Notes under the pieces: generated by a model
Told to the model about the DNA's origin: nothing
The model's input: only the letters and a program-made list of their open reading frames with translations
The model's database searches: none
Assembly: GCA_002482535.1 (NCBI GenBank)
Contig: DLGE01000017.1
Location: forward strand, 1-64,000
Reading direction: 5' to 3'
DNA from: Peptococcaceae bacterium UBA7702
GTDB lineage: Bacteria > Bacillota > Dehalobacteriia > UBA7702
DNA length: 64,000 bases
Shown here: one piece after another, positions 8,326 through 17,209 of the stretch
Layout of the letters: each line of letters starts with the position of its first letter
Numbering within the stretch: position 1 is the first letter of the stretch
Translations under genes and position numbers: made by a program

Positions 8326-8835
8326 ATGTCCAGAATTGACGCCAATAGTCTTGAATTGACAGAAACCATCGTCAATATCAACCGTGTCGCCAAGGTCGTA
8401 AAAGGCGGTCGCCGTTTCAGCTTCAGCGCCCTCGTCGTCGTCGGCGACGGCAACGGTCATGTCGGCAGCGGCATGGGCAAAGCCGGTGAAGTGCCGGAAG
8501 CCATCAGAAAAGCCGTTGAAGACGCAAAGAAGAATTTGATTTACGTACCTATTGTTAACTATTCACTGCCTCATGAAACCATCGGCCGCTTCGGCGCCAG
8601 CCGCGTGATGCTGAAACCCGCCGCCCCCGGTACCGGTGTGATCGCCGGCGGTCCCGTTCGTGCCGTCCTCGAAGCCGTTGGAATCCGTGACGTTTTGACG
8701 AAATCCTTAGGCTCCAACAATGCCATTAATATGGTATCGGCAACCATGTCCGGTCTTAGCGGTATGCGTACAGTGGAAGACGTTGCCAAATTGAGAGGCA
8801 AATCCGTTAAGGAAATCTTGGGTCAGGAGGAATAA
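8326..8835 (+). CDS. rpsE: 30S ribosomal protein S5
   Basis: 169 residues. S5 contributes to decoding accuracy and to mRNA unwinding at the entry site. The N-terminal double-stranded-RNA-binding fold contains VVVGDGNGHVGSGMGKA, and the C-terminal part has GPVRAVLEAVGIRDVLTKSLGS. Spectinomycin-contact residues sit in the RVAKVVKGGRRFSF segment and look normal. Confidence 0.97.
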   Translation: MSRIDANSLELTETIVNINRVAKVVKGGRRFSFSALVVVGDGNGHVGSGMGKAGEVPEAIRKAVEDAKKNLIYVPIVNYSLPHETIGRFGASRVMLKPAAPGTGVIAGGPVRAVLEAVGIRDVLTKSLGSNNAINMVSATMSGLSGMRTVEDVAKLRGKSVKEILGQEE

Positions 8836-8839
8836 TACC

Positions 8840-9025
8840 ATGGCAAAAATCAAGATTACCCTTGTCAAAAGCGTGATCGGATACAGCGAACAGCAGAGAA
8901 GAACCGTACGTTCCTTGGGTCTCAACAAGACCGGCCGTTCCGTGATCCAAAATGATACCCCCGATATTTTGGGGAAGGTGAAAAGCGTTGCCCATCTTTT
9001 AAAGGTGGAAGAAGTCGAAAGCTAA
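8840..9025 (+). CDS. rpmD: 50S ribosomal protein L30
   Basis: 61 residues, the short bacterial form of L30. The motif RTVRSLGLNKTGRSV is diagnostic. The ribosome-binding site overlaps the end of rpsE, only four bases upstream. Confidence 0.95.
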   Translation: MAKIKITLVKSVIGYSEQQRRTVRSLGLNKTGRSVIQNDTPDILGKVKSVAHLLKVEEVES

Positions 9026-9047
9026 GAACCTGTAGGGAGGTAGAATT

Positions 9048-9488
9048 ATGTATTTAAGCGACTTAAAGCCCGCCGAAGGTTCCAAAAAGGCGCCGACCCG
9101 CAAAGGCCGCGGGACCGGTTCCGGCTTGGGCAAAACCGCCGGGAAAGGTCATAAAGGGCAGAAAGCCCGCTCCGGTGGTGGTGTGCGCCCCGGCTTTGAA
9201 GGCGGTCAGATGCCCCTTTCCAGAAGAATTCCCAAACGTGGCTTTACCAATATCCATAAAAAGGTCATCGTGGAAATCGCGCTTCAGGATTTGAATCTTT
9301 TTGAAGCGAACACCGTGATTACCCCGGAAACACTGTGGGAAGCAGGCCTCCTCAGCGGTACCTGCGACGGCGTGAAGATCCTCGCCAACGGTGAAATCGA
9401 AAAGCCCGTTACGTTACAGTATATCCTTTGCAGCAAAGGTGCTGCAGCAAAAATCGAAGCCGCAGGTGGAAAAGTAGAGGTGATGTAA
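9048..9488 (+). CDS. rplO: 50S ribosomal protein L15
   Basis: 146 residues. L15 is a late assembly protein of the large subunit. The Gly/Lys-rich N-terminal tail (KGRGTGSGLGKTAGKGHKGQ) and GFEGGQMPLSRRIPKRGF are family hallmarks. Its stop lies one base before the secY start. Confidence 0.97.
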   Translation: MYLSDLKPAEGSKKAPTRKGRGTGSGLGKTAGKGHKGQKARSGGGVRPGFEGGQMPLSRRIPKRGFTNIHKKVIVEIALQDLNLFEANTVITPETLWEAGLLSGTCDGVKILANGEIEKPVTLQYILCSKGAAAKIEAAGGKVEVM

Positions 9489-9489
9489 C

Positions 9490-10743
9490 ATGCTTTCAAC
9501 GCTGATCAATGCGTTTAAAGTACAAGAACTCCGTGGAAAGATTTTCTTTACGTTATTGATGTTCCTCGTCTTCCGTATCGGCGCTCATATTCCCGCGCCC
9601 GGTATCAACCCTGACGTATTGGATACATTATTCACCCAGAATATCTTTGGTTTCATTGATATTATTTCAGGCGGCGCCTTTAAGAGTATCAGTCTGTTTG
9701 CCATGGGGATTATGCCTTACATCAATGCTTCGATTATTATGAACCTGCTCACCATCGTGGTGCCTTATTTTGAAAAGCTTTCCAAAGAAGGCCCCGAAGG
9801 CAGAAAAAAGATGGCTCAACTGACCCGTTACGGCTGTATCCTCCTGGCTTTCGTCCAGGCCATCGCCATGAGCTTCTATCTCAAAAGCGCGATGTACGAT
9901 TTCAATATCTTTACCGTACTGGTCCTCGCCATCTCTCTGACAGCAGGTACTGCCATGCTCATGTGGATGGGCGAAATGATTACCGAGAAAGGCATCGGCA
10001 ACGGGATCTCCCTGATCATCTTCGCGGGGATCGTTTCCCGGATTCCTTCGGGCTTGACCTATGTGTTCCAGTCCTTACGAAGCGGTGAAACCAATTTCTT
10101 TGCTGTGATGCTCTTCCTTGTGATTGCCGTGGCAATCATCATCGGTATTATCTATATTCAGGAAGGCCAGAGAAGAGTCCCGGTACAGTATGCCAAAAGG
10201 GTCGTAGGCAGAAAGGTCTACGGCGGCCAGAGCACCTTCATTCCGATTAAGGTCAATCAGGCCGGCGTGATCCCGATCATCTTTGCCATGTCCATTTTAA
10301 TGCTCCCCGGCTTGCTGCTCTCCCTGTTCCCTGACAGCAGTATTTGCACTACCATTGCCGGTTGGTTCAATTCCGGTCATCCCGTGTACATGACGTTTTA
10401 CGTCTTGATGATCATCTTCTTCACTTACTTCTACACTGCGGTGACCTTCTCTCCCGTGGAAGTAGCGGATAACCTGAAGAAGAACGGCGGTTTCATCCCC
10501 GGGCTGCGTCCCGGCAAACCCACCGCCGAATATATCGACCGGATCCTGACCAGACTGACCTTGGCCGGTGCTTTTTTCCTCGCCTTCATCGCCTTGATGC
10601 CAAACCTTACCATGGTGGCGACCAGTCTTGACCTGAGTTTCGGCGGCACATCTTTGCTGATCGCCGTCGGCGTGGCCTTAGACACGATGAAACAGCTGGA
10701 AAGCCAGGTGCTGATGCGCAGTTATCAGGGATTCATGAAATAA
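9490..10743 (+). CDS. secY: Preprotein translocase subunit SecY
   Basis: 417-residue integral membrane protein forming the Sec channel with SecE and SecG. Ten membrane segments can be followed. The N-terminal FRIGAHIPAPGI motif and the cytoplasmic loop VPVQYAKRVVGRKVYGGQ, which contacts SecA and the ribosome, are conserved. Translation is probably coupled to rplO, whose stop is one base away. Confidence 0.97.
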   Translation: MLSTLINAFKVQELRGKIFFTLLMFLVFRIGAHIPAPGINPDVLDTLFTQNIFGFIDIISGGAFKSISLFAMGIMPYINASIIMNLLTIVVPYFEKLSKEGPEGRKKMAQLTRYGCILLAFVQAIAMSFYLKSAMYDFNIFTVLVLAISLTAGTAMLMWMGEMITEKGIGNGISLIIFAGIVSRIPSGLTYVFQSLRSGETNFFAVMLFLVIAVAIIIGIIYIQEGQRRVPVQYAKRVVGRKVYGGQSTFIPIKVNQAGVIPIIFAMSILMLPGLLLSLFPDSSICTTIAGWFNSGHPVYMTFYVLMIIFFTYFYTAVTFSPVEVADNLKKNGGFIPGLRPGKPTAEYIDRILTRLTLAGAFFLAFIALMPNLTMVATSLDLSFGGTSLLIAVGVALDTMKQLESQVLMRSYQGFMK

Positions 10744-10754
10744 GGAGAAAAAAT

Positions 10755-11402
10755 ATGCGCTTGGTTTTGTTGGGACCGCCCGGAGCCGGCAAAGGAACGC
10801 AGGCTGCGACGTTGGTCAAAAAATACAATGTTGTTCATATCTCCACCGGCGATTTGCTCCGTGCCGCAGTCAGTGCCGGCACGGCCTTGGGCAAAGAAGC
10901 CAAAGGCTACATGGAGGCGGGACAGTTGGTTCCCGATACGCTCATCCTTGGACTGGTGGAGGAAAGGATTCAGAAGGAAGATTGCCAAGAGGGCTTCCTC
11001 CTGGATGGCTTTCCCAGAACACCGGCCCAGGCCGATGCTTTGGCGGAAATGCTCAAAAAACTTGATCAAAACCTTGATGCCGCCGTCAATATTGAGGTAC
11101 CCCTCAATAAGCTGATGGATCGGATCACCGGCCGCCGGATCTGCAAAGACTGCGGCGCCACCTACCATCTGACCTATCATCCTTCCGCCAAAGGCGATCA
11201 GTGTGAAAAATGCGGCGGCGCATTATACCAAAGAGCCGATGACAAGGAAGAAACCGTGAAAAACCGTCTCGACGTTTACGAACAGCAGACGGCGCCCCTG
11301 ATTGATTACTATACCAAAGCGGGGATCATCAAGAACATTAACGGAGATCAAGACATTCAGAATGTATTACAAGACATTTCAGTTGCCTTGGGAGGCAAAT
11401 AA
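10755..11402 (+). CDS. adk: Adenylate kinase
   Basis: 215 residues. It converts ATP plus AMP to two ADP and balances the adenylate pool. The P-loop GPPGAGKGT is at residues 7-15. The lid is the zinc type typical of Gram-positive bacteria, with CKDC and CEKC pairs around residues 130-155. The stop overlaps the map start. The secY-adk-map order is the standard Firmicutes arrangement. Confidence 0.98.
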   Translation: MRLVLLGPPGAGKGTQAATLVKKYNVVHISTGDLLRAAVSAGTALGKEAKGYMEAGQLVPDTLILGLVEERIQKEDCQEGFLLDGFPRTPAQADALAEMLKKLDQNLDAAVNIEVPLNKLMDRITGRRICKDCGATYHLTYHPSAKGDQCEKCGGALYQRADDKEETVKNRLDVYEQQTAPLIDYYTKAGIIKNINGDQDIQNVLQDISVALGGK

Positions 11403-12151
11403 TGATCACCATAAAAAACAAGGAACAAATCGCAAAAATGCGGGATGCCGGCAAAATCGTCGCGGAAGTACTGGCTCTGCTGGAGGAACATGTCGAACCT
11501 GGTATTTCCACCTGGGAGTTGGACGAAATCGCCGAAAATTATATCCGCAAATGCAATGCGTATCCAACGTTTAAAGGCTATGGCGGTTTTCCCGCTTCCA
11601 TCTGTGCATCCATCAATGAAGAAGTTGTCCATGGGATTCCCAATCGCAACCGCATTTTAACAGAGGGTGATATCATCAGTGTCGATGTGGGCGCCACCTT
11701 CCGCGGCTATGTGGGTGACGCGGCGCGTACGTTTCCCGTGGGGCAGATCAGCGATGAGAACGCTCGGCTCATCGAGGTCACCAAACAATCTTTCTTTGAA
11801 GGCTTTGCTCAGGCGAAGAAGGGGAATCGTTTAGGCGATATATCCAATGCAATTCAACGGTATGTGGAAAGACACGGCTATTCCGTGATTCGCGACCTTG
11901 TCGGTCACGGTGTCGGTGAGCAGATGCATGAGGATCCCTCCGTTCCCAATTACGGCAAAAAGGGCCGGGGAATCCGGCTATCCGCCGGTCTCACCATTGC
12001 GGTGGAACCGATGGTCGCCGCCGGGCAATATGCTCTCATGCAGCTTGCGGATAACTGGACCTATGTGACAAGAGACGGTTCCATGGCCGCCCATTATGAA
12101 AACACCTTTGCCATTACCGACGAAGAACCTGAAATATTGACCAGGCTTTAA
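11402..12151 (+). CDS. map: Methionine aminopeptidase, type I
   Basis: 249 residues. It removes the initiator methionine from nascent proteins using a two-metal centre. Metal ligands are visible: Asp in ISVDVGATFRGYVGDAART, His in GHGVGEQMHEDP, and Glu in VEPMV and ENTFAIT. It starts at the overlapping ATG of adk (taATGa). Confidence 0.97.
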   Translation: MITIKNKEQIAKMRDAGKIVAEVLALLEEHVEPGISTWELDEIAENYIRKCNAYPTFKGYGGFPASICASINEEVVHGIPNRNRILTEGDIISVDVGATFRGYVGDAARTFPVGQISDENARLIEVTKQSFFEGFAQAKKGNRLGDISNAIQRYVERHGYSVIRDLVGHGVGEQMHEDPSVPNYGKKGRGIRLSAGLTIAVEPMVAAGQYALMQLADNWTYVTRDGSMAAHYENTFAITDEEPEILTRL

Positions 12152-12163
12152 GAGGTGGTAAAT

Positions 12164-12469
12164 ATGGATTGGTCATTGGGACAGCTGGTCATCTCGAAGC
12201 AGGGCCGCGACGTACGCACCGCCTATGTGATTGTAAAGATCGACGGTGATTACTGCTACGTAGCCGACGGCAGAAAGACGACTTATCTGAAACCGAAAAA
12301 GAAAAACGCAAAACATTTGCAAGTGACCCATACGATTTCCGCGGATATCCGGAATACACTCCAAAACGGGTCGATCCCGTCGGATCTGGAAATCAGGGCG
12401 TTTTTGAATCAACATTGCTGTAAAAGCCGAGATCAGGAGGTAGCGGATGTCGAAACAAGATGCGATTGA
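12164..12469 (+). CDS. KOW-domain RNA-binding protein
   Basis: 101 residues. The N-terminal half (LGQLVISKQGRDVRTAYVIV followed by YVADGRKTTYLKPKKKNAKH) resembles the KOW/L14e-like domain seen in archaeal and eukaryotic ribosomal proteins. Small proteins of this type sit between map and infA in many Clostridia, and their exact role is not established. I chose the ATG at 12164 behind AGAGGTGG. An upstream GTG at 12155 falls inside that site. Its end overlaps the infA start by 23 bases, so expression is tied to translation initiation genes. Confidence 0.75.
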   Translation: MDWSLGQLVISKQGRDVRTAYVIVKIDGDYCYVADGRKTTYLKPKKKNAKHLQVTHTISADIRNTLQNGSIPSDLEIRAFLNQHCCKSRDQEVADVETRCD

Positions 12470-12665
12470 AGTGGAAGGCAGAGTCATTGAACCATTGCCC
12501 AACGCAATGTTCACCGTTGAACTGGCAAACGGGCACAAAGTGCTTGCCCATGTTTCCGGAAAAATCCGGATGAATTTCATCCGCATTCTGCCCGGGGACA
12601 GAGTTACTGTTGAGTTAAGTCCCTACGATTTGAATCGTGGACGTATTGTATACCGTTTTAAGTAA
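12447..12665 (+). CDS. infA: Translation initiation factor IF-1
   Basis: 72 residues, the invariant length of IF-1, an OB-fold protein that occupies the ribosomal A site during initiation. The motifs KQDAIEVEGRVIEPLPNAMF and VTVELSPYDLNRGRIVYRFK are diagnostic. It begins within the 3' end of the KOW gene, after its own AGGAGG. Confidence 0.97.
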   Translation: MSKQDAIEVEGRVIEPLPNAMFTVELANGHKVLAHVSGKIRMNFIRILPGDRVTVELSPYDLNRGRIVYRFK

Positions 12666-12706
12666 ACGATCCGATAGAAAACCGCAAGAAAAAAGGAGGG
12701 ATTACC

Positions 12707-12820
12707 GTGAAAGTTCGCGCTTCGGTAAAACCAATTTGCGAAAAATGCAAAATCATTAAGAGAAAAGGGACCGTTATGGTCATTTGCAAAAACCCCAAAC
12801 ATAAACAGAAACAAGGATAA
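12707..12820 (+). CDS. rpmJ: 50S ribosomal protein L36
   Basis: 37 residues starting at GTG after AAAAGGAGGG. The protein is MKVRASVKPICEKCKIIKRK followed by a short basic tail. Its zinc site is CxxC, Cys and His (CEKC, then C and H near the end), so it is the zinc-containing form. It sits between infA and rpsM as in most bacteria. Confidence 0.95.
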   Translation: MKVRASVKPICEKCKIIKRKGTVMVICKNPKHKQKQG

Positions 12821-12854
12821 TGAAAATTTCTAAAATTGGAGGTGCATGAAATAA

Positions 12855-13226
12855 ATGGCACGTATTGCTGGTATTGACTTACCCCGTGATAAAAGAGTCG
12901 AAGTCGGTCTGACCTATATTTACGGCATTGGAATTCCGACGGCTAAGAAAATCTTAGCGGAAGCCAACGTCGATGGCGATATCCGGGTAAAAAATCTGAG
13001 CGAAGATCAGGTTAACACGATCCGAGATATCATCAACAATCATTATTTGGTCGAAGGCGATCTTCGCCGCGACGTCGCATTGAATATCAAAAGACTGGTT
13101 GAAATTAGCTGCTACCGCGGCATTCGCCACAGAAGAGGTCTCCCTGTAAGAGGTCAAAAAACCAAAACCAACGCGCGTACCCGCAAAGGTCCCAAACGGA
13201 CCGTGGGCGTAAGACGTAAGAAATAA
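12855..13226 (+). CDS. rpsM: 30S ribosomal protein S13
   Basis: 123 residues. S13 lies in the small-subunit head and bridges to the large subunit. The start ARIAGIDLPRDKRVEVGLTY and the basic tail GQKTKTNARTRKGPKRTVG are typical. Confidence 0.97.
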   Translation: MARIAGIDLPRDKRVEVGLTYIYGIGIPTAKKILAEANVDGDIRVKNLSEDQVNTIRDIINNHYLVEGDLRRDVALNIKRLVEISCYRGIRHRRGLPVRGQKTKTNARTRKGPKRTVGVRRKK

Positions 13227-13245
13227 AGGAAGGGGGATATCATTC

Positions 13246-13632
13246 ATGGCAAGAAGACAAACGCGCAGAAGAAGAGAAAAAAAGAACATTGAATATGGCG
13301 TAGCCCATATCAATTCGACTTTTAACAATACGATCATCATGATCACTGATAAAGCCGGCAATGCCATTTCCTGGTCGAGCGCCGGGGCTTCCGGTTTCAA
13401 AGGCTCCAGAAAGAGCACGCCTTTTGCCGCGCAATTGGCCGCCGAAACCGCCGCCAAAGAAGCGATGGAACACGGCATGAAAACCATCGAATGCGTTGTC
13501 AAAGGACCCGGTTCCGGCAGAGAAGCCGCGATTCGTTCGCTCCAGGCCACGGGTTTGGAAATCAGCATGATCAAGGACGTTACTCCCATTCCTCACAATG
13601 GCTGCCGTCCGCCCAAAAGAAGAAGAGTATAG
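13246..13632 (+). CDS. rpsK: 30S ribosomal protein S11
   Basis: 128 residues. S11 lies on the platform and interacts with the Shine-Dalgarno helix. The motifs INSTFNNTIIMITD and ISMIKDVTPIPHNGCRPPKR are diagnostic. Confidence 0.97.
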   Translation: MARRQTRRRREKKNIEYGVAHINSTFNNTIIMITDKAGNAISWSSAGASGFKGSRKSTPFAAQLAAETAAKEAMEHGMKTIECVVKGPGSGREAAIRSLQATGLEISMIKDVTPIPHNGCRPPKRRRV

Positions 13633-13648
13633 GAGGTGTCCTTTTTAG

Positions 13649-14281
13649 ATGGCACGTTATACAGAATCTCAATGCCGGCTTTGCCGGCGTGAAGGAGAGA
13701 AGCTTTATTTAAAAGGTGACCGCTGCTACAGCGATAAATGCTCCTTTACGAAAAGAAGTTATGCGCCGGGCCAGCATGGCGCCGCCGCCGCCCGTAAAAA
13801 ACGTACGGAATATGGCCTTCAGTTAAGAGAAAAAGAAAAAGTACGTCGTATTTACGGTGTGTTGGAAAAACAGTTCCGTCTCTATTATAAAGAAGCCGTC
13901 AGACAGGGTGGCGTAACCGGGGAAAATCTCCTGGTCCTCTTGGAATCCCGTCTTGACAACACTGTTTACAGAGCGGGCCTGGCCAACAGCAGAAATGAAG
14001 CTCGCCAGTTAATACTCCACGGTCATTTTACCGTGAACGGCAGAAAGGTCAACATTCCTTCTTTCCTGGTGAAAAAAGGAGACATCATCGCCGTTGCGGC
14101 AAAAAGCAAAAAAAGTCCTAAACTCCAGGCCATCGCAGAATTGGCCGCGGTGAAATCCGTTCCTCAGTGGCTTTCCTTGGATAAAGACGGCCTTGCCGTA
14201 ACCGTTGCGGATAAACCCAAACGGGAAGATATTGACATCCCCATCGAAGAGCACTTAATCGTTGAAGGTTACTCCCGCTAA
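13649..14281 (+). CDS. rpsD: 30S ribosomal protein S4, zinc-binding form
   Basis: 210 residues. S4 nucleates 16S rRNA folding. The N-terminus has the four-cysteine cluster of the zinc form (CRLC, then two Cys around residues 26-31). The S4 RNA-binding domain is in SRNEARQLILHGHFTVNGRK. Confidence 0.97.
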   Translation: MARYTESQCRLCRREGEKLYLKGDRCYSDKCSFTKRSYAPGQHGAAAARKKRTEYGLQLREKEKVRRIYGVLEKQFRLYYKEAVRQGGVTGENLLVLLESRLDNTVYRAGLANSRNEARQLILHGHFTVNGRKVNIPSFLVKKGDIIAVAAKSKKSPKLQAIAELAAVKSVPQWLSLDKDGLAVTVADKPKREDIDIPIEEHLIVEGYSR

Positions 14282-14328
14282 GGCTTAGGCTCACTTTAAT
14301 CGATAGTTTATATAAGGAGGCCAGATAT

Positions 14329-15279
14329 ATGCTGTCAGGAATGGAAAAACCCAAGATTCAATGTGTGGAAATGAATGATGACAAAACCTATGGCCGCTTT
14401 GTTGTTGAACCTCTGGAAAGAGGTTACGGGATTACCCTCGGCAACGCTTTGCGACGTGTACTCCTTTCTTCCCTGCCCGGCGCGGCAGTGACATCTGTGA
14501 AAATTGACGGAGTTCTCCATGAATTCTCGACCATCCCCGGTGTATACGAAGACACCACGGATTTGATCTTAAATCTGAAGGGTCTTTGTGTGAAATTGCA
14601 CACCGATGAAGAGCGGCTTCTTATGTTGGAAGCCGATGGTGAAGGTGAAATCACAGGCCGTGACTTAAAAGGCAGTTCTGAAGTGGAAATTCTCAATCCG
14701 GATCACCACATTGTTACCCTTGACAAAAATGGCAGTCTCCATATGGAAGTAACCGTGGAAAAAGGGAGAGGTTACAACAGTGTTGAAAAGAACAAAAAGG
14801 AAAATATGCCTTTGGGCATCATTCCCATTGATTCGTTCTTCTCTCCCATTACCAAAGTGATCTTTCACGTGGAAGATACAAGAGTTGGCCAACAAACCGA
14901 CTTTGATAAATTAACCCTGGATATTTGGACCGATGGCAGCATCTATCCGGATGAAGCCATCAGTAAAAGCGCCAAAATCCTTGCCGAATATCTGAAACTG
15001 TTCATCGGTTTAACGGAAGTTCCCGGTGACGATATCATCATGGTGGAAAAGAAGGACGATAATAAGGATAAGATCTTAGATATGACCATCGAAGAGCTGG
15101 ATATGTCCGTCCGTTCCTACAATTGCTTGAAACGCGCCGGGATCAATACCGTGCAGGAATTGACCCAGCGTACCGAAGAAGATATGATGAAAGTCAGAAA
15201 CTTGGGCAGAAAATCTCTGGAAGAAGTAATGGAAAAACTCAGCGAACTCAATCTTTCCCTCCGCAGAGCGGAAGACTGA
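14329..15279 (+). CDS. rpoA: RNA polymerase subunit alpha
   Basis: 316 residues. The N-terminal domain (about 1-230) drives dimerisation and core assembly, with GITLGNALRRVLLSSLPGAA. The C-terminal domain (about 250-316), with SYNCLKRAGINTVQELTQ, binds UP elements and regulators. The ATG at 14329 follows AAGGAGG. An internal ATG five codons later is possible but less well spaced. Confidence 0.98.
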   Translation: MLSGMEKPKIQCVEMNDDKTYGRFVVEPLERGYGITLGNALRRVLLSSLPGAAVTSVKIDGVLHEFSTIPGVYEDTTDLILNLKGLCVKLHTDEERLLMLEADGEGEITGRDLKGSSEVEILNPDHHIVTLDKNGSLHMEVTVEKGRGYNSVEKNKKENMPLGIIPIDSFFSPITKVIFHVEDTRVGQQTDFDKLTLDIWTDGSIYPDEAISKSAKILAEYLKLFIGLTEVPGDDIIMVEKKDDNKDKILDMTIEELDMSVRSYNCLKRAGINTVQELTQRTEEDMMKVRNLGRKSLEEVMEKLSELNLSLRRAED

Positions 15280-15315
15280 GGGCTTCAGTAACTCAGTAGT
15301 AAGGAGGAAACCACA

Positions 15316-15654
15316 GTGGCATACGGCAGACTCAGAAGAAACAGTGCTCACCGTCGGGCAATGTTGAGAAATATTACGACCTCTCTTTTGGATAAAGAAA
15401 GCATTGAAACAACAGCGCCCAAAGCAAAAGAGCTGAAAAGCATTGCCGAAAAAATGATTACCCTCGGCAAAAGAGGCGATCTCCACGCCAGAAGGCAGGC
15501 CCTTGCCTACATTCAGGACGAAGACGTCGTCACCAAAGTGTTTAGCGTTTTGGCGGAACGTTACAAGGACCGTCCCGGCGGCTACACCCGCACCATCAAG
15601 CTGGACTTGAGACGTGGCGACGGCGCGGAAATGGTCAAAATCGAACTGGTTTAA
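15316..15654 (+). CDS. rplQ: 50S ribosomal protein L17
   Basis: 112 residues starting at GTG after AAGGAGG. Last gene of the ribosomal superoperon and followed by a terminator. The GRLRRNSAHRRAMLRN start and the C-terminal RRGDGAEMVKIELV are diagnostic. Confidence 0.97.
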   Translation: MAYGRLRRNSAHRRAMLRNITTSLLDKESIETTAPKAKELKSIAEKMITLGKRGDLHARRQALAYIQDEDVVTKVFSVLAERYKDRPGGYTRTIKLDLRRGDGAEMVKIELV

Positions 15655-15667
15655 AAATCTTTTGGGA

Positions 15668-15694
15668 AGAGGGCCTCTATAGGCCCTCTTTTGG
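15668..15694 (+). terminator. Intrinsic terminator after rplQ
   Basis: AAGAGGGCC pairs with GGCCCTCTT around a short loop and is followed by TTTT. It ends the ribosomal superoperon. The ecfA1 start lies immediately downstream, so either readthrough or a promoter close by must express the ECF genes. Confidence 0.8.
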
Positions 15695-15701
15695 TATACT
15701 T

Positions 15702-16364
15702 ATGTATATGGTAGAGATGCGAAATGTCTCCTTCTCCTATGGTGAACGGGTCGTTTTGGAGCAGATACAACTGAATATGAAAAAGGGAGCATGGCTTAGT
15801 ATTGTCGGCGAGAACGGTTCCGGCAAAAGTACTTTGGCCCGGCTCGTGGCCGGTCTGCTGCTGCCCACGGCAGGAACCCTACGGGTTTGCGGTTTCGATA
15901 CGGCGAAGGATGCGGAGCGCGGCGCTTTGCGCCAAAAAATAGCCTATGTCTTCCAAAACCCGGAGAACCAGATCGTCGGCACTACCGTGGAAGAGGATAT
16001 CGCTTTCGGCGCCGAAAACCTCGGTTTGCCCCGGGAGGAAATCCTGGCCCGCACCGACGACGCTTTGACGCGGTTTGCTTTAACGAATCTGCGCCGCAAG
16101 GAGCCCCATCTTCTCTCCGGCGGGGAAATGCAGCGTACCGCTTTGGCAGGAGCTTATGTCATGCGTCCTGAATTGCTGATTTTGGATGAGGCCTGCGCCC
16201 AGCTGGATCCCCAAAACCGGCGGCAGATCTGGGAACATATCGCTGCCTTAAAAGAGGAAACCGGTTTAACCGTTGTATCCGTCAGTCACTACGTCGATGA
16301 ACTGCGTTTCGGTGACCAGCTGCTTTTTTTGAAAGACAAAACAGCGGAGGTGGTGGAGGGATGA
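15702..16364 (+). CDS. ecfA1: Energy-coupling factor transporter ATPase EcfA1
   Basis: 220 residues. One of two ATPases powering group-II ECF vitamin/metal importers, in which one EcfAAT module serves several substrate-binding S components. Walker A is GENGSGKST near residue 35, followed by signature LSGGEMQR. Walker B is LLILDEACAQLD, slightly atypical in that ACA replaces the usual PTA. The stop overlaps the ecfA2 start. No S-component gene is nearby, so it is encoded elsewhere. Start could be 15702 or the ATG two codons later. Confidence 0.93.
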   Translation: MYMVEMRNVSFSYGERVVLEQIQLNMKKGAWLSIVGENGSGKSTLARLVAGLLLPTAGTLRVCGFDTAKDAERGALRQKIAYVFQNPENQIVGTTVEEDIAFGAENLGLPREEILARTDDALTRFALTNLRRKEPHLLSGGEMQRTALAGAYVMRPELLILDEACAQLDPQNRRQIWEHIAALKEETGLTVVSVSHYVDELRFGDQLLFLKDKTAEVVEG

Positions 16365-17200
16365 TCAACGTCGCGCAGGTCAGTGTCACCTTTATGGGAG
16401 GCACGCCCTTTGCCAAAAAGGCCTTAAAGGAGGTTTCTTTTGTGGTGGAAGAACCTTCTTTCGTGGCCATTGCCGGCAGGTCCGGCTGCGGCAAATCCAC
16501 CTTGCTGAAGCTGATCGGCGGCCTTTTAGCCGCCGATTGTGGCAGCATTGAGGTAGAGGGCTGCCTGATGGGGGGCAAACAGCGTTCCGCGGCGGAGACT
16601 GCCGCTTTGGTGGCCATGGCCTTCCAAAATCCGGAGCATCAGTTTTTTGCCGAAACCGTCAAGGAGGAACTCTCTTTCGGCGCCCGCAACATCGGCAAAA
16701 GCCAAGGGGAAATCGACAGGGCCATCGGGGGGATGCTGCCCCTGATCGGTCTTGATGACTCCTATCTTTTGCGCTCTCCTTTTCAGCTTTCCGGCGGCGA
16801 ACAGCGCCGGGTGGCCTTGGCCTCGATTTTTCTCATGGATACCCCGGTGATCCTTTTAGACGAGCCCACCGCCGGTTTGGATCCTGTGGGCAAGCGCCGC
16901 ATCTGTGCCCTGGTCAAAACAATGCAGAGCAAAGGCAAAACAGTCCTTTGGGTCGGTCATGATTTGCCGGAAATGGTCTCTCTTGCCCAGCGTCTGCTGG
17001 TGATGGCGGAAGGGCGCTTGATTTTCGACGGCGCCCCGGAAAAGATCGGTGCCGACGACGCATTGAGGGAACAGGCGGGATTGCTTACCTTTACCGATGG
17101 GTTTGATCTTGATACGGTGTTGCGGGAAAACTACGGCATTTTTCCTGATAGTGATACCTATTTCAAATTAAAGGGCTTTTTTACCGGGGAGGAGGATTGA
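16361..17200 (+). CDS. ecfA2: Energy-coupling factor transporter ATPase EcfA2
   Basis: 279 residues. Partner ATPase of the ECF module. Walker A GRSGCGKST is near residue 40, signature LSGGEQRR, Walker B VILLDEPTAGLDP. The C-terminal extension typical of EcfA proteins is present. It overlaps ecfA1 by four bases and precedes ecfT by nine. Confidence 0.94.
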   Translation: MINVAQVSVTFMGGTPFAKKALKEVSFVVEEPSFVAIAGRSGCGKSTLLKLIGGLLAADCGSIEVEGCLMGGKQRSAAETAALVAMAFQNPEHQFFAETVKEELSFGARNIGKSQGEIDRAIGGMLPLIGLDDSYLLRSPFQLSGGEQRRVALASIFLMDTPVILLDEPTAGLDPVGKRRICALVKTMQSKGKTVLWVGHDLPEMVSLAQRLLVMAEGRLIFDGAPEKIGADDALREQAGLLTFTDGFDLDTVLRENYGIFPDSDTYFKLKGFFTGEED

Positions 17201-17209
17201 GATATTAAG

